64,000 bases of DNA from Paracoccaceae bacterium (GTDB lineage: Bacteria; Pseudomonadota; Alphaproteobacteria; Rhodobacterales; Rhodobacteraceae): NCBI GenBank assembly GCA_021647745.1, contig JAKIUB010000002.1:109514-173513 (forward strand), written 5' to 3'. Shown piece by piece: positions 46,415 through 55,592 of this stretch. The notes beneath the pieces were generated by a model. It ran no database searches. It saw only the letters and a program-made list of their open reading frames with translations, and was not told the origin of the DNA. Numbering within the stretch: position 1 is the first letter of the stretch; each line of letters begins with the position of its first letter. Both the position numbers and the translations under genes were made by a program.

Positions 46415-46435
46415 TCCGGCAGATTTCCTGCCGGA
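46415..46435. other. Hairpin ahead of the class V aminotransferase
   Basis: TCCGGCAG and CTGCCGGA form an 8-base stem with a 5-base loop in the 108-base gap after the thiolase. Read on the minus strand it would be followed by TTTTGAT; on the plus strand there is no T run. It could be a weak terminator or part of the leader. Confidence 0.4.
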
Positions 46436-46452
46436 AAACCCAGGAGAAAATT

Positions 46453-47580
46453 ATGCCCGGACCTTTACCAAACATAGACCCGGACGGGCTGGAGGAGTTT
46501 TCGGTGGTGTTTACCGACCGCTCGCTCAACCACATGTCGGCGCGTTTTCAGCAGGTTATGCGCGATATTAATGATACGCTTAAAGGGGTATACAAGGCCG
46601 CAGCAGTGGTGGTGGTGCCCGGCGGCGGCACTTACGGCATGGAGGCCGTGGCCCGACAGTTTGCCCATGGAAACAAAGCACTGGTTATCCGAAATGGCTG
46701 GTTTTCCTACCGCTGGACCCAGATTTTCGAAGCGGGGGATATTCCTTCCTCCCATATCGCGCTCAAGGCCCGTCAAACAGGCAATGCTGCTACTGCGCCC
46801 TTTGCGCCGGTGCCTATCGAGGAGGCTGTGGCGCGAATCCAGTCCGAGCGACCGGCGCTGGTTTTTGCACCCCATGTCGAGACCTCGTCCGGCATAATTC
46901 TGCCGGATAGCTATATCAAGGCATTGGCCGACGCAGTTCACGAAGTTGGCGGGTTGATGGTGCTGGATTGTATCGCCTCCGGCACGATCTGGGTGGATAT
47001 GGAAGCGACAGGCGTGGATGTGCTTATTTCCGCACCGCAAAAGGGCTGGAGCAGCTCGCCCGCCGCCGCGCTGGTGATGCTGTCTCCCGCCGCGCTCGAA
47101 CGGCTGGAAGAAACCACCTCCAGCAGCTTTGCCGGAAACCTCAAAACATGGCACAATATCATGCAGGCTTATGTAAATGGCGGGCATGCTTACCACGCGA
47201 CGCTACCCACGGATGCGCTCAAGGCATTTCGGGATGCGATGAAGGAAACCGAGGCGCTTGGCTGGGGGAATATCGCCGCTGCGCAGCAAGAGCTGGGGGA
47301 CAGGGTGCGGGCAGTATTACGCGCACGCGGGGTTGGCTCTGTTGCGGCACCGGGCTTTGAGGCGCCGGGCGTGGTGGTGAGCTATACCAATGATCCCGAG
47401 ATCAAATCCGGCAAGAAATTCGCGGCGCTCGGCATGCAGATCGCTGCCGGTGTGCCGCTGCAATGCGACGAGCCGGAGGGGTTTTCGACCTTCCGCCTCG
47501 GGCTGTTCGGGTTGGACAAGCTGGCAGATATTGATGGCACGATCAAGCGGTTGGAGATGGCGCTCGATCAGGCCCTTTAG
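46453..47580 (+). CDS. Class V PLP-dependent aminotransferase
   Basis: A 375-residue enzyme of the serine-glyoxylate/alanine-glyoxylate aminotransferase group. The PLP lysine is in SAPQKGWSSSPAAALVML at about 198 and the PLP-binding Asp in GGLMVLDCIASG; PGGGTYGMEAVARQF is the N-terminal phosphate region. Start at 46453 follows AGGAG by 7 bases. The exact amino donor and acceptor are unknown; alanine or serine with glyoxylate is a reasonable guess. Confidence 0.85.
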   Translation: MPGPLPNIDPDGLEEFSVVFTDRSLNHMSARFQQVMRDINDTLKGVYKAAAVVVVPGGGTYGMEAVARQFAHGNKALVIRNGWFSYRWTQIFEAGDIPSSHIALKARQTGNAATAPFAPVPIEEAVARIQSERPALVFAPHVETSSGIILPDSYIKALADAVHEVGGLMVLDCIASGTIWVDMEATGVDVLISAPQKGWSSSPAAALVMLSPAALERLEETTSSSFAGNLKTWHNIMQAYVNGGHAYHATLPTDALKAFRDAMKETEALGWGNIAAAQQELGDRVRAVLRARGVGSVAAPGFEAPGVVVSYTNDPEIKSGKKFAALGMQIAAGVPLQCDEPEGFSTFRLGLFGLDKLADIDGTIKRLEMALDQAL

Positions 47581-47629
47581 GGCGCGCCACCTGCCAAAAC
47601 GCTGGCGGCGCGCAATGTGTGTGTGTCGC

Positions 47630-48853
47630 CTAGCGCAACCGCCGGTCGCGCGCCGCCAGCAGCTTGAGGCGCAGGGCATTGATCTGGATAAAGCCCGCCG
47701 CGTCTTTTTGGTCATAAGCACCGGCGTCATCCTCGAAGGTGACATGCTCTTCTGAATAAAGCGAATGCTCCGACCAGCGGCCAACGGTTTGCGCCAGCCC
47801 TTTATAGAGCTTGAGCCGCACGGTGCCGGTGACATGCTTTTGGCTTTCGTCGATCAGGGCTTGCAGCATGTCGCGCTCGGGCGAATACCAGAAGCCGTTA
47901 TAGATCAGCTCGGCATATTTGGGCATCAGCTCGTCTTTCAGATGCGCCGCGCCGCGATCCAGCGTGATGCTTTCCATGCCGCGATGGGCTTCCAGCATAA
48001 TTGTGCCGCCCGGGGTTTCATATATACCGCGGGATTTCATGCCGACAAACCGGCCTTCCACCAGATCAAGCCGGCCAATGCCGTGCTTGCCGCCCAGCTC
48101 GTTGAGCGCGGTCAACATTTCAGCCGGCGAAAGCGCCTTGCCGTTGAGCGCCACCGGATCACCCTTTTCATAGGTGATCTCGATATACTCGGGGGTATTT
48201 GGTGCATCTTCGGGGGCAACCGTGCGCTGATAGACATAATCCGGCGCCTCAATGGCCGGATCTTCCAGCACCTTGCCCTCGGAAGATGTGTGCAACAGGT
48301 TGGCATCAACACTGAAAGGCGCTTCGCCGCGTTTATCCTTGGCGATGGGTATCTGGTGGGCCTCGGCGAATTTCATCAGCTTGGTGCGGCTGCTTAGCTC
48401 CCACTCGCGCCACGGCGCAATTACCTTTATATCGGGGTTGAGCGCATAGGCGGCCAGCTCGAAACGAACCTGGTCATTGCCCTTGCCGGTGGCCCCGTGC
48501 GCCACAGCATCTGCCCCGCATTCGGCAGCGATCTCGACCAGACGCTTGGAGATCAGCGGCCGCGCGATCGAGGTGCCAAGCAGATAAAGCCCCTCATATT
48601 GCGCATTGGCGCGAAACATCGGAAACACAAAGTCGCGCACGAATTCCTCGCGCACGTCTTCGATATGGATGTTTTCCGGTTTTACCCCGAGCAGCTCGGC
48701 CTTGGCCCGCGCCGGTTCCAGTTCTTCGCCTTGCCCAAGGTCAGCGGTGAAGGTCACGACCTCGCAGCCATATTCGATTTCCAGCCACTTGAGGATAATC
48801 GAGGTATCCAGCCCGCCCGAATAGGCAAGAACGACTTTTTTGGGTGCAGACAT
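47630..48853 (-). CDS. argG: Argininosuccinate synthase
   Basis: ATP-dependent joining of citrulline and aspartate in arginine synthesis. The 407 residues start at MSAPKKVV (ATG at 48853 with GGAGG 6 bases upstream). The N-type ATP pyrophosphatase motif AYSGGLDTS is at residues 9-17, and [13 protein letters not shown] and [17 protein letters not shown] are intact. Divergent from the sulfotransferase-like gene. Confidence 0.96.
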   Translation of the reverse strand: MSAPKKVVLAYSGGLDTSIILKWLEIEYGCEVVTFTADLGQGEELEPARAKAELLGVKPENIHIEDVREEFVRDFVFPMFRANAQYEGLYLLGTSIARPLISKRLVEIAAECGADAVAHGATGKGNDQVRFELAAYALNPDIKVIAPWREWELSSRTKLMKFAEAHQIPIAKDKRGEAPFSVDANLLHTSSEGKVLEDPAIEAPDYVYQRTVAPEDAPNTPEYIEITYEKGDPVALNGKALSPAEMLTALNELGGKHGIGRLDLVEGRFVGMKSRGIYETPGGTIMLEAHRGMESITLDRGAAHLKDELMPKYAELIYNGFWYSPERDMLQALIDESQKHVTGTVRLKLYKGLAQTVGRWSEHSLYSEEHVTFEDDAGAYDQKDAAGFIQINALRLKLLAARDRRLR

Positions 48854-48943
48854 GGAATCCTCCAGCAAAATGTTACTGGGGTCGATTTAGCCCGTCTTTG
48901 CCCGACCAGCAAGGGGGTGCGTGCATTTTGCGCCGTTGACATC

Positions 48944-50209
48944 TTGCAGCACAAAACCGAATATGTCGCGCAAAATCAAACAGGCGGCGGGCGCGGTATC
49001 AAACTCCATCTTCACATCGGCACAGAAAAAACCGGCACAACCAGCTTTCAGCGCTGGTTGGAGAAGAACCAGGCCGAGTTGGCCGGAAATGCGGTGATTT
49101 TCCCGAAGCTGCCCCGGCTTTTTCCCAACGATATTAGCCAAAGACTGCTGAGTATGTTTGCACAAGGGTTCTCGCCAAAGGATGACGGATTTCAGTATGC
49201 CGGAATTCTGGATGAGGAAAAATATGCACGGGTCTGCGAGGTTTACGCAAAACATTTTGCCGCAGAGGTCAAGCGCACCGCCGGACAGGGAGACTGGATT
49301 ATTTCGGGCGAGCACCTGCATTCCCGACTGCTCGACCCCGCACAGGTAAAACGCTTGCAAAAATTTCTGGCAGGCTTTTTTGACGAAATTATTGTATACA
49401 TCCATCTGCGCCCGCAGGTGGATGTGTTATGCTCCGCCGCCTCTACGGTAGCTCGCGTGGGTGGGCGGGTCAGTGTGAAGTGGTTTGAGGATGTCGGAGA
49501 AAACAAGGGTTATTATAATTACGAAATGCTGGTGGCGCGCTGGGGGGATGAATTCGGTGCTGCGCAGCTACGGATTATCCCCTACAAACGTCAACCTTCG
49601 ATCCGCAATTATTTTTTGCGTGAGCTGGGTTTGCCGGCAAGTCGGTTCTCCCCGCCCCAACGTCTGAACGAGCGGTTGGACTGGCGAACTATTGCAATGC
49701 TGAACGCCATTCAGCCCTATCGCAAAGAGATATTTGGCGGGCAAAAATTACCATCGGTCATTGATGCCCTGCCCTTTACAGAGGCGCTCCAGATCGGCTT
49801 GTCGCTGGCGCGTGATATTACTCAAAAATTCCAGATGGCAAATGAAAGGCTTATTCGCGAGCGCGAAGAGCTTCAGGATGGGGATTTGACCCCCGACTGG
49901 GCGGATTATGACCACAAAGAGAATCTAAGCCTTATTAACGAGGGTGTGATCTCTCCCGCGCAGCTCGCGCTCTGGATTACGCAAACAGAAATCGAGCTTT
50001 ATGCCGAGCGTTGCCGAACCAAGCTTGCGGAAACCGAGCGCGCCCTGATGCGTAAAAAGTTCGAAAATGCAAGAATGTTTTTACATAATGCACAAGAGCT
50101 GATCGCAGCGATCGAGACCATGGACCCGGCTTTTCCGTCTTTGGCCTCATTTGGAAAGCGGGCAGAAAAACTGGCGCTTGAACTGGCTTCAAAGACAGGG
50201 CCGGCCTGA
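48944..50209 (+). CDS. Sulfotransferase-like P-loop protein
   Basis: A protein of roughly 420 residues whose N-terminus has a PAPS-type P-loop, KLHLHIGTEKTGTTSFQRWL, the usual beginning of sulfotransferase folds in roseobacters. Later segments include IISGEHLHSRLLD and IIVYIHLRPQVDVLCSAAST, matching the 3'-phosphate-binding region. The C-terminal 100 residues are an unusual charged helical tail. Start is uncertain: TTG at 48944 or GTG at 48917 are possible because no in-frame ATG exists before the P-loop. It could modify a surface polysaccharide. Confidence 0.72.
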   Translation: MQHKTEYVAQNQTGGGRGIKLHLHIGTEKTGTTSFQRWLEKNQAELAGNAVIFPKLPRLFPNDISQRLLSMFAQGFSPKDDGFQYAGILDEEKYARVCEVYAKHFAAEVKRTAGQGDWIISGEHLHSRLLDPAQVKRLQKFLAGFFDEIIVYIHLRPQVDVLCSAASTVARVGGRVSVKWFEDVGENKGYYNYEMLVARWGDEFGAAQLRIIPYKRQPSIRNYFLRELGLPASRFSPPQRLNERLDWRTIAMLNAIQPYRKEIFGGQKLPSVIDALPFTEALQIGLSLARDITQKFQMANERLIREREELQDGDLTPDWADYDHKENLSLINEGVISPAQLALWITQTEIELYAERCRTKLAETERALMRKKFENARMFLHNAQELIAAIETMDPAFPSLASFGKRAEKLALELASKTGPA

Positions 50210-50366
50210 ACTGGCTGGCCCGCAATGTATTGCAGGATTATTGCGCCGGTGATTGTGCTCTGATGAAGGGTTATTTTCCCATTCCTGAAATTTGCGTTGA
50301 GCGATGAATTATGCCGCTGGCTTGGGGCAAAGGCATGTGTTATCGAAACCCAAAAGGAGAAATTCA

Positions 50367-51170
50367 ATGAACGGGATGACGATATTTAATCACTCTGTCC
50401 GGCAGATTACCGGAAACCTCGGCATGGCTATCAAGATCAGCGGGTGGTTTGTGATGCTGGTGATATTGATGCTGCTGGTCGGTTACTGGCTGATCCCGCC
50501 CGAGCTGCTGGGTATGATCACCTCTCCGCCGGAAGAGATGATGACCCAATTGCCGGTGCCGCTCGGCGAGGCCACAACGTTTATGTTGCTGTTGGCGGTC
50601 GCGGCCGTTGCGCTTTCCTGGGGGGGGGCGCTGATCGCGATTGTCTGGCATCGTTATATTCTGCTCGAGGAGATCCCCAGAGGCACTATCCCTTATAATC
50701 CGAATTATCGCATCGGGAAGTATTTCTGGTCGGGGGTCGGTATCTGGCTGTTGATTACACTTGCGGTAATCTTGCTTGGCGGGTTGCTGATCGGAATCCT
50801 TAGCCTTCTTACGGGTGGCGGCGTTTTAGCTGTTTTGACCAGTGCGCTGGTGACAGGGGTCCTAATCACGGCTTTATATCTGCGGATGGCCCTGATTTTG
50901 CCGGCCATCGCTCTGCAGGAAAACCTCACTATCGGGCAGGCTTGGGAGCAGAGCGCAGGGTCTTTCGGCGCGATCGCCGTATTGGCTCTGATGTTAACGA
51001 TCCTGAGTATCGTTGCCGACTTTATTATAGAGTTTTTGGCTGGAGTGGGCCTGCCTGTGCTGATTATATCAGCGCTGCAACTCGGGTTTGCCTGGTTCTA
51101 TTTCATGCTCAATATTAGCGTGCTGAGCACGCTCTACGGATACTTGGTGCAAAAGCGAGAGGTCTATTAG
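50367..51170 (+). CDS. Conserved hypothetical multi-pass membrane protein
   Basis: 267 residues with about six membrane helices (for example GWFVMLVILMLLVGYWL, MLLLAVAAVALSWGGALIAI and LLITLAVILLGGLLIGILSL). The segment IVWHRYILLEEIPR and a DUF-like ALYLRMALILPAIALQENLTIGQAW recur in Rhodobacteraceae membrane proteins of unknown role. The ATG at 50367 has AAGGAG 8 bases upstream. Its stop overlaps the GTG of ilvA. Confidence 0.82.
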   Translation: MNGMTIFNHSVRQITGNLGMAIKISGWFVMLVILMLLVGYWLIPPELLGMITSPPEEMMTQLPVPLGEATTFMLLLAVAAVALSWGGALIAIVWHRYILLEEIPRGTIPYNPNYRIGKYFWSGVGIWLLITLAVILLGGLLIGILSLLTGGGVLAVLTSALVTGVLITALYLRMALILPAIALQENLTIGQAWEQSAGSFGAIAVLALMLTILSIVADFIIEFLAGVGLPVLIISALQLGFAWFYFMLNISVLSTLYGYLVQKREVY

Positions 51171-52414
51171 TGAAAGCCGGGTTTATAGCCACCGTTGCCC
51201 GTGCCGAACGCCGGATGCGCTCGCTGTTTGACCCGACCCCCCTCCAGTTGAATGACTTTTTGAGCGCGAAATATGGCGCTGATATATACCTGAAACGCGA
51301 AGACCTCACCCCCGTGCGCTCCTATAAAATACGCGGGGCCTTCAATGCGATAGCCAATGCGATAGACGCGGGCGCGCGCGGGCCGTTTGTCTGTGCTTCG
51401 GCGGGAAACCATGCGCAGGGGGTGGCATATGTTTGCGCCCATTTCGGGGTTCAGGCCGTTATTTACATGCCGATAACAACCCCCCGGCAAAAGGTCCACA
51501 AAACCCGAAGCTTTGGCGGTGATAACGCCGAAATCCGCCTTGAGGGTGATTATTTTGACGAAACACTGAAAGCGGCGCAGGCCTATTGCGCGGCACAAGG
51601 CGCGGTGTTTGTGCCGCCGTTTGACAGCGAGGATGTGATTATCGGGCAGGCCAGTGTAGCCGCCGAGATCATGGCCCAGATGCCGGAAGACGAGGGCGTG
51701 GATATGTTGGTGCTGCCTGTGGGCGGCGGCGGGCTGGCAGCGGGCCTGACCCGATATCTGGCCGATAGCGATACCGACTTTCGGTTTGTCGAGCCGGCGG
51801 GCGCCCCGAGTCTGGAGGCCGCGCTCAAGGCGGGGGCGCTTGTCACCCTGCCGAAGGTTGACAGCTTTGTGGACGGTGCTGCCGTTGCCCGCATTGGCGC
51901 GCGCAATTTTGCAGCTCTCAAATCAGTGCCGCCGGACAATGTCATTATCGCCCCCGAAGACCGGATATGTGCCACGATGATAGAGATGCTTAATATCGAG
52001 GGCGTGGTGCTGGAGCCGGCCGGCGCGCTGGCGATTGACGGCTTGCAGGATATCACGGATATCGCGGGAAAAACCGTGGTGGCGGTGGTGTCGGGCGGTA
52101 ATTTTGATTTCGAGCGCCTGCCCGATGTCAAGGAGCGGGCCTTGCGCTGGGCCGGGTTGAAAAAGTATTTTATTTTGCGAATGCCGCAACGACCGGGGGC
52201 CTTGAAGGATTTCCTCAATATTCTTGGCCCGGATGACGACATTGCCCGTTTTGAATATCTCAAGAAATCCGCCCGCAATTTTGGCACTGTGCTGATCGGA
52301 ATAGAAACCCGCGCGCCCGGTGGTTTTGAGCGCATCGAGGCGGAAATGGCGGCGCAGGGTTTTTCGTTCGAGGATATTACCGATAATGCCACTTTGGCCA
52401 ATTTTATCGTCTAG
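51170..52414 (+). CDS. ilvA: Threonine ammonia-lyase
   Basis: PLP-dependent threonine to 2-oxobutanoate, first step of isoleucine synthesis. Start is a GTG in the TAGTG overlap with the preceding membrane gene. The 414 residues include the PLP lysine in VRSYKIRGAFNAI at about 56, SAGNHAQGVAY, and PVGGGGLAAGL. The last 80 residues (YFILRMPQRPGALKDFLN) form one ACT-like regulatory domain, the short form of IlvA. A decayed second copy of a related enzyme is at 56.7 kb. Confidence 0.92.
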   Translation: MKAGFIATVARAERRMRSLFDPTPLQLNDFLSAKYGADIYLKREDLTPVRSYKIRGAFNAIANAIDAGARGPFVCASAGNHAQGVAYVCAHFGVQAVIYMPITTPRQKVHKTRSFGGDNAEIRLEGDYFDETLKAAQAYCAAQGAVFVPPFDSEDVIIGQASVAAEIMAQMPEDEGVDMLVLPVGGGGLAAGLTRYLADSDTDFRFVEPAGAPSLEAALKAGALVTLPKVDSFVDGAAVARIGARNFAALKSVPPDNVIIAPEDRICATMIEMLNIEGVVLEPAGALAIDGLQDITDIAGKTVVAVVSGGNFDFERLPDVKERALRWAGLKKYFILRMPQRPGALKDFLNILGPDDDIARFEYLKKSARNFGTVLIGIETRAPGGFERIEAEMAAQGFSFEDITDNATLANFIV

Positions 52415-52423
52415 GAGGGTATT

Positions 52424-53179
52424 ATGCTCAATACGGTGAGCCTTGGCACGGGGGATGTGCCACTTTTGATTGTTCACGGCTTGTTTGGTTCGGCCCGAAA
52501 CTGGCGCGTACTGCAAAAGCGGTTGGCCAAAAAACGAAGGGTGGTGGTGGTTGATTTGCGCAACCACGGTGCCAGCCCCCGACATGAAAATAACAGCTAT
52601 GAAGCCCTCGCCGCCGACCTTGCCGAGGTGATCCGCGCCGAAGGGGGGCTGGCCGATGTGCTTGGTCACTCGATGGGCGGAAAGGCGGCTATGGTGCTGG
52701 CTTTGAGCGCGCCCGGTCTTGTGCGGCAGCTGATCGTGGCCGATATCGCCCCCGTGGCATACACCCATTCCCAACTACCCCATATCGAGGCGATGCAGGC
52801 GGTAGATCTGACGCAGGTTTCCCGCCGTGCGGAAGCGGATGCGCAGCTGGCCCGCTATGTTTCAAGCGCGCCGCTCAGGGCGTTTTTTTTGCAATCCCTT
52901 ATGTTGGAAAATGACGGCGCGCGCTGGCAGCTCAATCTTGAGGTGTTGGGGGCGCAAATGCCTGAAATAATGGATTTTCCGGATATCTCCACCCGGTTTG
53001 ACGGCCCAACCCTGTTTTTGCGCGGTGCGGGGTCCGACTATGTGTTGCCCGAAATGCACGAAGATATCTTGCGCCTGTTTCCGAAAGCAGAGTTTAAGAG
53101 CATCAAAGGTGCCGGCCACTGGCTGCACGCCGAAAAACCCCGCGAGTTTCAGGAGAGTGTGGAAGCATTCTTGCCCTGA
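52424..53179 (+). CDS. Alpha/beta hydrolase, YbfF-like esterase
   Basis: 251 residues with the oxyanion motif VHGLFGSARNW, nucleophile elbow GHSMGGKAA (Ser at about 86), and a late His in GAGHWLHAEKP. It resembles the YbfF/PNPase-type esterases acting on short-chain acyl or acyl-CoA substrates. GGAGGG precedes the ATG, 9 bases after ilvA, so the two are probably co-transcribed. Confidence 0.86.
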   Translation: MLNTVSLGTGDVPLLIVHGLFGSARNWRVLQKRLAKKRRVVVVDLRNHGASPRHENNSYEALAADLAEVIRAEGGLADVLGHSMGGKAAMVLALSAPGLVRQLIVADIAPVAYTHSQLPHIEAMQAVDLTQVSRRAEADAQLARYVSSAPLRAFFLQSLMLENDGARWQLNLEVLGAQMPEIMDFPDISTRFDGPTLFLRGAGSDYVLPEMHEDILRLFPKAEFKSIKGAGHWLHAEKPREFQESVEAFLP

Positions 53180-53227
53180 AATCCTTTGGTTAACTATTTC
53201 TAAACCGTTTCGGTCAATGGTCCGTTA

Positions 53228-54748
53228 ATGAAGGAAAATATCGGGACCATTGCGCGTAGCTATACCGTAGCCTTTCACGGGGTGGAGGCAAAGCGGATCG
53301 AGGTGCAGGTGGCGCTGGCTTCAGGGCTACCCGCATTTAATATCGTCGGCCTGCCTGACAAAGCGGTTTCTGAAGCCAAAGAGCGGGTGCGTGCTGCCAT
53401 CACCGCGCTTGGTTTGGCTCTGCCTGCCAAGCGGATTACCATCAACCTCTCCCCTGCCGACATGCCTAAAACCGGCTCGCATTTTGACCTGCCGATCGCG
53501 CTTACTTTACTGGCTGCGATGGATATTCTGCCCCGTGAGCAGGTGGAGCGCCAGTTTAGCCTTGGCGAGCTTTCGCTGGATGGTTCTTTGGTACCGGTGG
53601 TCGGGGTTTTACCTGCTGCACTGGCCGCTGCCGAGGCAGATTGCGGGTTGATCTGCCCTTTTGCCTGTGGGCCGGAAGCGGCATGGGTTGCGGCGGCACG
53701 GGTGCTGGCACCGCGCTCTATGCTTGACCTTATCAACCATTTCTCCGGTCAGGCGGTGCTGACGGAGGCCGTGGCCGGAGAGATCAAAGGGCTGGATGAC
53801 ACGCGCGACCTACGCGATGTGCGCGGACAGGAAAAGGCCAAGCGCGCGCTGGAGATCGCCGCCGCAGGGGGGCACCATCTGCTCATGCTTGGCCCGCCCG
53901 GTTCTGGAAAATCCATGATGGCAGCGCGCTTGCCGGGGCTGCTGCCGCCACTTTCTCCTATTGAGGCGCTTGAAACCTCGATGATCCACTCGCTGGCCGG
54001 CACGCTTGAAGAGGGTGGCATTTCGCGCCAACGCCCCATGCGCAGCCCGCATCATACTGCCAGCATGGCCGCTATGGTCGGAGGAGGGCGCAGGGCTGCC
54101 CCCGGAGAAATATCGCTGGCACATAACGGCGTGTTGTTTCTGGACGAGTTCCCCGAATTTCCGCGTGCGGTGCTGGAGACCCTGCGCCAGCCGATCGAGA
54201 CGGGAGATGTGGTTGTTTCCCGTGCCAATGCCCATGTGCGCTACCCCGCGCGGTTTATGCTTTTGGCGGCGGCCAACCCCTGTAAATGCGGCTATCTTGG
54301 CGATGCTGCCCGGGCGTGTGGGCGGGCACCGAATTGCGGGGCAGACTATATGGGAAAAATATCCGGCCCCCTGCTCGACAGGTTCGATCTGCGCATCGAG
54401 GTGCCGGCGGTGGCGGTATCCGATCTGGCGCGGGCACCGGAGGGGGAATTGAGCGCGGTGGTGGCCGCGCGGGTATTGCGCGCCCGCGAAATTCAGGCGC
54501 GGCGCTATGAGGCGCTACCCGGTATTTGCACGAATGTGGCGATTGAGGGTGATGTGCTTGAGCAAGTCTGCACCCTGAGCAGCGAAGCCTCTTCCTTGTT
54601 ATTGAGCGCGGTCGAGAAGTTCGGGCTTTCGGCGCGGGCCTTTCACCGGATTCAGCGGGTGGCACGCACCATTGCCGACCTGCGCGGAGAAGATGGAATA
54701 GCCAAACCGGCGATTGCCGAGGCTATCGGATACCGGCTGGCGTTTTAA
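53228..54748 (+). CDS. comM: YifB/ComM family Mg-chelatase-like AAA+ helicase
   Basis: 506 residues. The N-terminal 170 residues form a LonC/ribosomal-S5-like domain (VGLPDKAVSEAKERVRAAI, TINLSPADMPKTGSHFDLP). The AAA+ core has Walker A GPPGSGKSMMA at about 222 and Walker B FLDEFPEF; the C-terminus is the Mg-chelatase-type lid. ComM proteins help branch migration in natural transformation. A 4-Cys loop (NPCKCGYLGD, RAC, NCGADY) is preserved. Confidence 0.92.
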   Translation: MKENIGTIARSYTVAFHGVEAKRIEVQVALASGLPAFNIVGLPDKAVSEAKERVRAAITALGLALPAKRITINLSPADMPKTGSHFDLPIALTLLAAMDILPREQVERQFSLGELSLDGSLVPVVGVLPAALAAAEADCGLICPFACGPEAAWVAAARVLAPRSMLDLINHFSGQAVLTEAVAGEIKGLDDTRDLRDVRGQEKAKRALEIAAAGGHHLLMLGPPGSGKSMMAARLPGLLPPLSPIEALETSMIHSLAGTLEEGGISRQRPMRSPHHTASMAAMVGGGRRAAPGEISLAHNGVLFLDEFPEFPRAVLETLRQPIETGDVVVSRANAHVRYPARFMLLAAANPCKCGYLGDAARACGRAPNCGADYMGKISGPLLDRFDLRIEVPAVAVSDLARAPEGELSAVVAARVLRAREIQARRYEALPGICTNVAIEGDVLEQVCTLSSEASSLLLSAVEKFGLSARAFHRIQRVARTIADLRGEDGIAKPAIAEAIGYRLAF

Positions 54749-54787
54749 TATTGGTGGAGCACGAAGCGCTGGATCAGGTAAGCAGCT

Positions 54788-55378
54788 TTAATCGAGCCGG
54801 TAATTTTGCCCGACATCATCTTCGCGGACAAACGTGGTTTCAACGCCGGGGATATCGGCAAAGCGTTTCATGATTGCGCCGGGAAAGAAAGTCGGGCGAA
54901 TTTTGGCGAATTGCGGAAAATCATTCAGGACATCGGCAATTGCTGTAGCGCACCACAGCTTGGGCACGGAGCCGCGCTCGATGGATGCCGCGATCATTGC
55001 ATCCGCCTGCTCGCGGCTGATTTCGAGCTTTTGCACCGTTACATAATAGCCAAAGCGCGCATGGTAGGAATTGTAATAATCGGCATATCGCGGGGTAATA
55101 CCATAGACAACATCATCCCTGCGGGGCAGCTGGCTATGGCGAAAAGACCCGGCCGGATCATAGATGATCTGCTGTGATCCGTTGATCAACAGTGCCGAAT
55201 GCTCGCCAAAATCGCTACGTGAGTTAGTGGTTGTAATCAGCGAAATATAGGCGGGTTCGGAGTTGGCATAACGCGATGCGGCGATTTGCTCGGCTGGTGC
55301 TGTGCCGGCATTCGGATTGGCGCAGCCGGCCAGAACGAGGCCAAGCAGCAGAAAAAGTGTTGTCGTAATTGCCCGCAT
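54788..55378 (-). CDS. Lipoprotein with possible papain-like His/Cys residues
   Basis: A 196-residue protein with a lipobox (LVLAGCAN, Cys at 19). The mature part contains FGEHSALLINGSQQIIYDPAGSF and KLWCATAIADVL, a His followed later by a Cys, in the order and spacing seen in permuted NlpC/P60-like peptidase folds. No family was recognised with certainty and enzymatic activity is only a guess. The gene precedes comM in convergent orientation. Confidence 0.72.
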   Translation of the reverse strand: MRAITTTLFLLLGLVLAGCANPNAGTAPAEQIAASRYANSEPAYISLITTTNSRSDFGEHSALLINGSQQIIYDPAGSFRHSQLPRRDDVVYGITPRYADYYNSYHARFGYYVTVQKLEISREQADAMIAASIERGSVPKLWCATAIADVLNDFPQFAKIRPTFFPGAIMKRFADIPGVETTFVREDDVGQNYRLD

Positions 55379-55393
55379 GGTCTTTTGCCTGTG

Positions 55394-55528
55394 TCAGGAA
55401 TTGAAAATAGCAAGAAAGACCAGCACGCCGATCGAGATACCGCACAGCCAAATGCAGCCCTTGATAAAACCGACATAGGTTTTTTTCTGTTCGGTAATAT
55501 CCATGGAACCGTGTTTATAATCGCTCAT
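55394..55528 (-). CDS. aa3-type cytochrome c oxidase subunit IV
   Basis: A 44-residue protein: MSDYKHGSMDITEQKKTY at the start, then a single membrane helix ending VLVFLAIFNS. This matches the small bacterial aa3 oxidase subunit IV (PF07835). GGGGAGA lies about 8 bases before the ATG. It is apart from other oxidase genes, as is common, and lies just upstream of the lipoprotein on the same strand. Its short length makes it easy to miss. Confidence 0.8.
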   Translation of the reverse strand: MSDYKHGSMDITEQKKTYVGFIKGCIWLCGISIGVLVFLAIFNS

Positions 55529-55592
55529 TTGGTGTCTCCCCTTTTTTACTTTTATCCCGTGTGCCAGAAAAACCCCATCAGGGGAAGCATTT

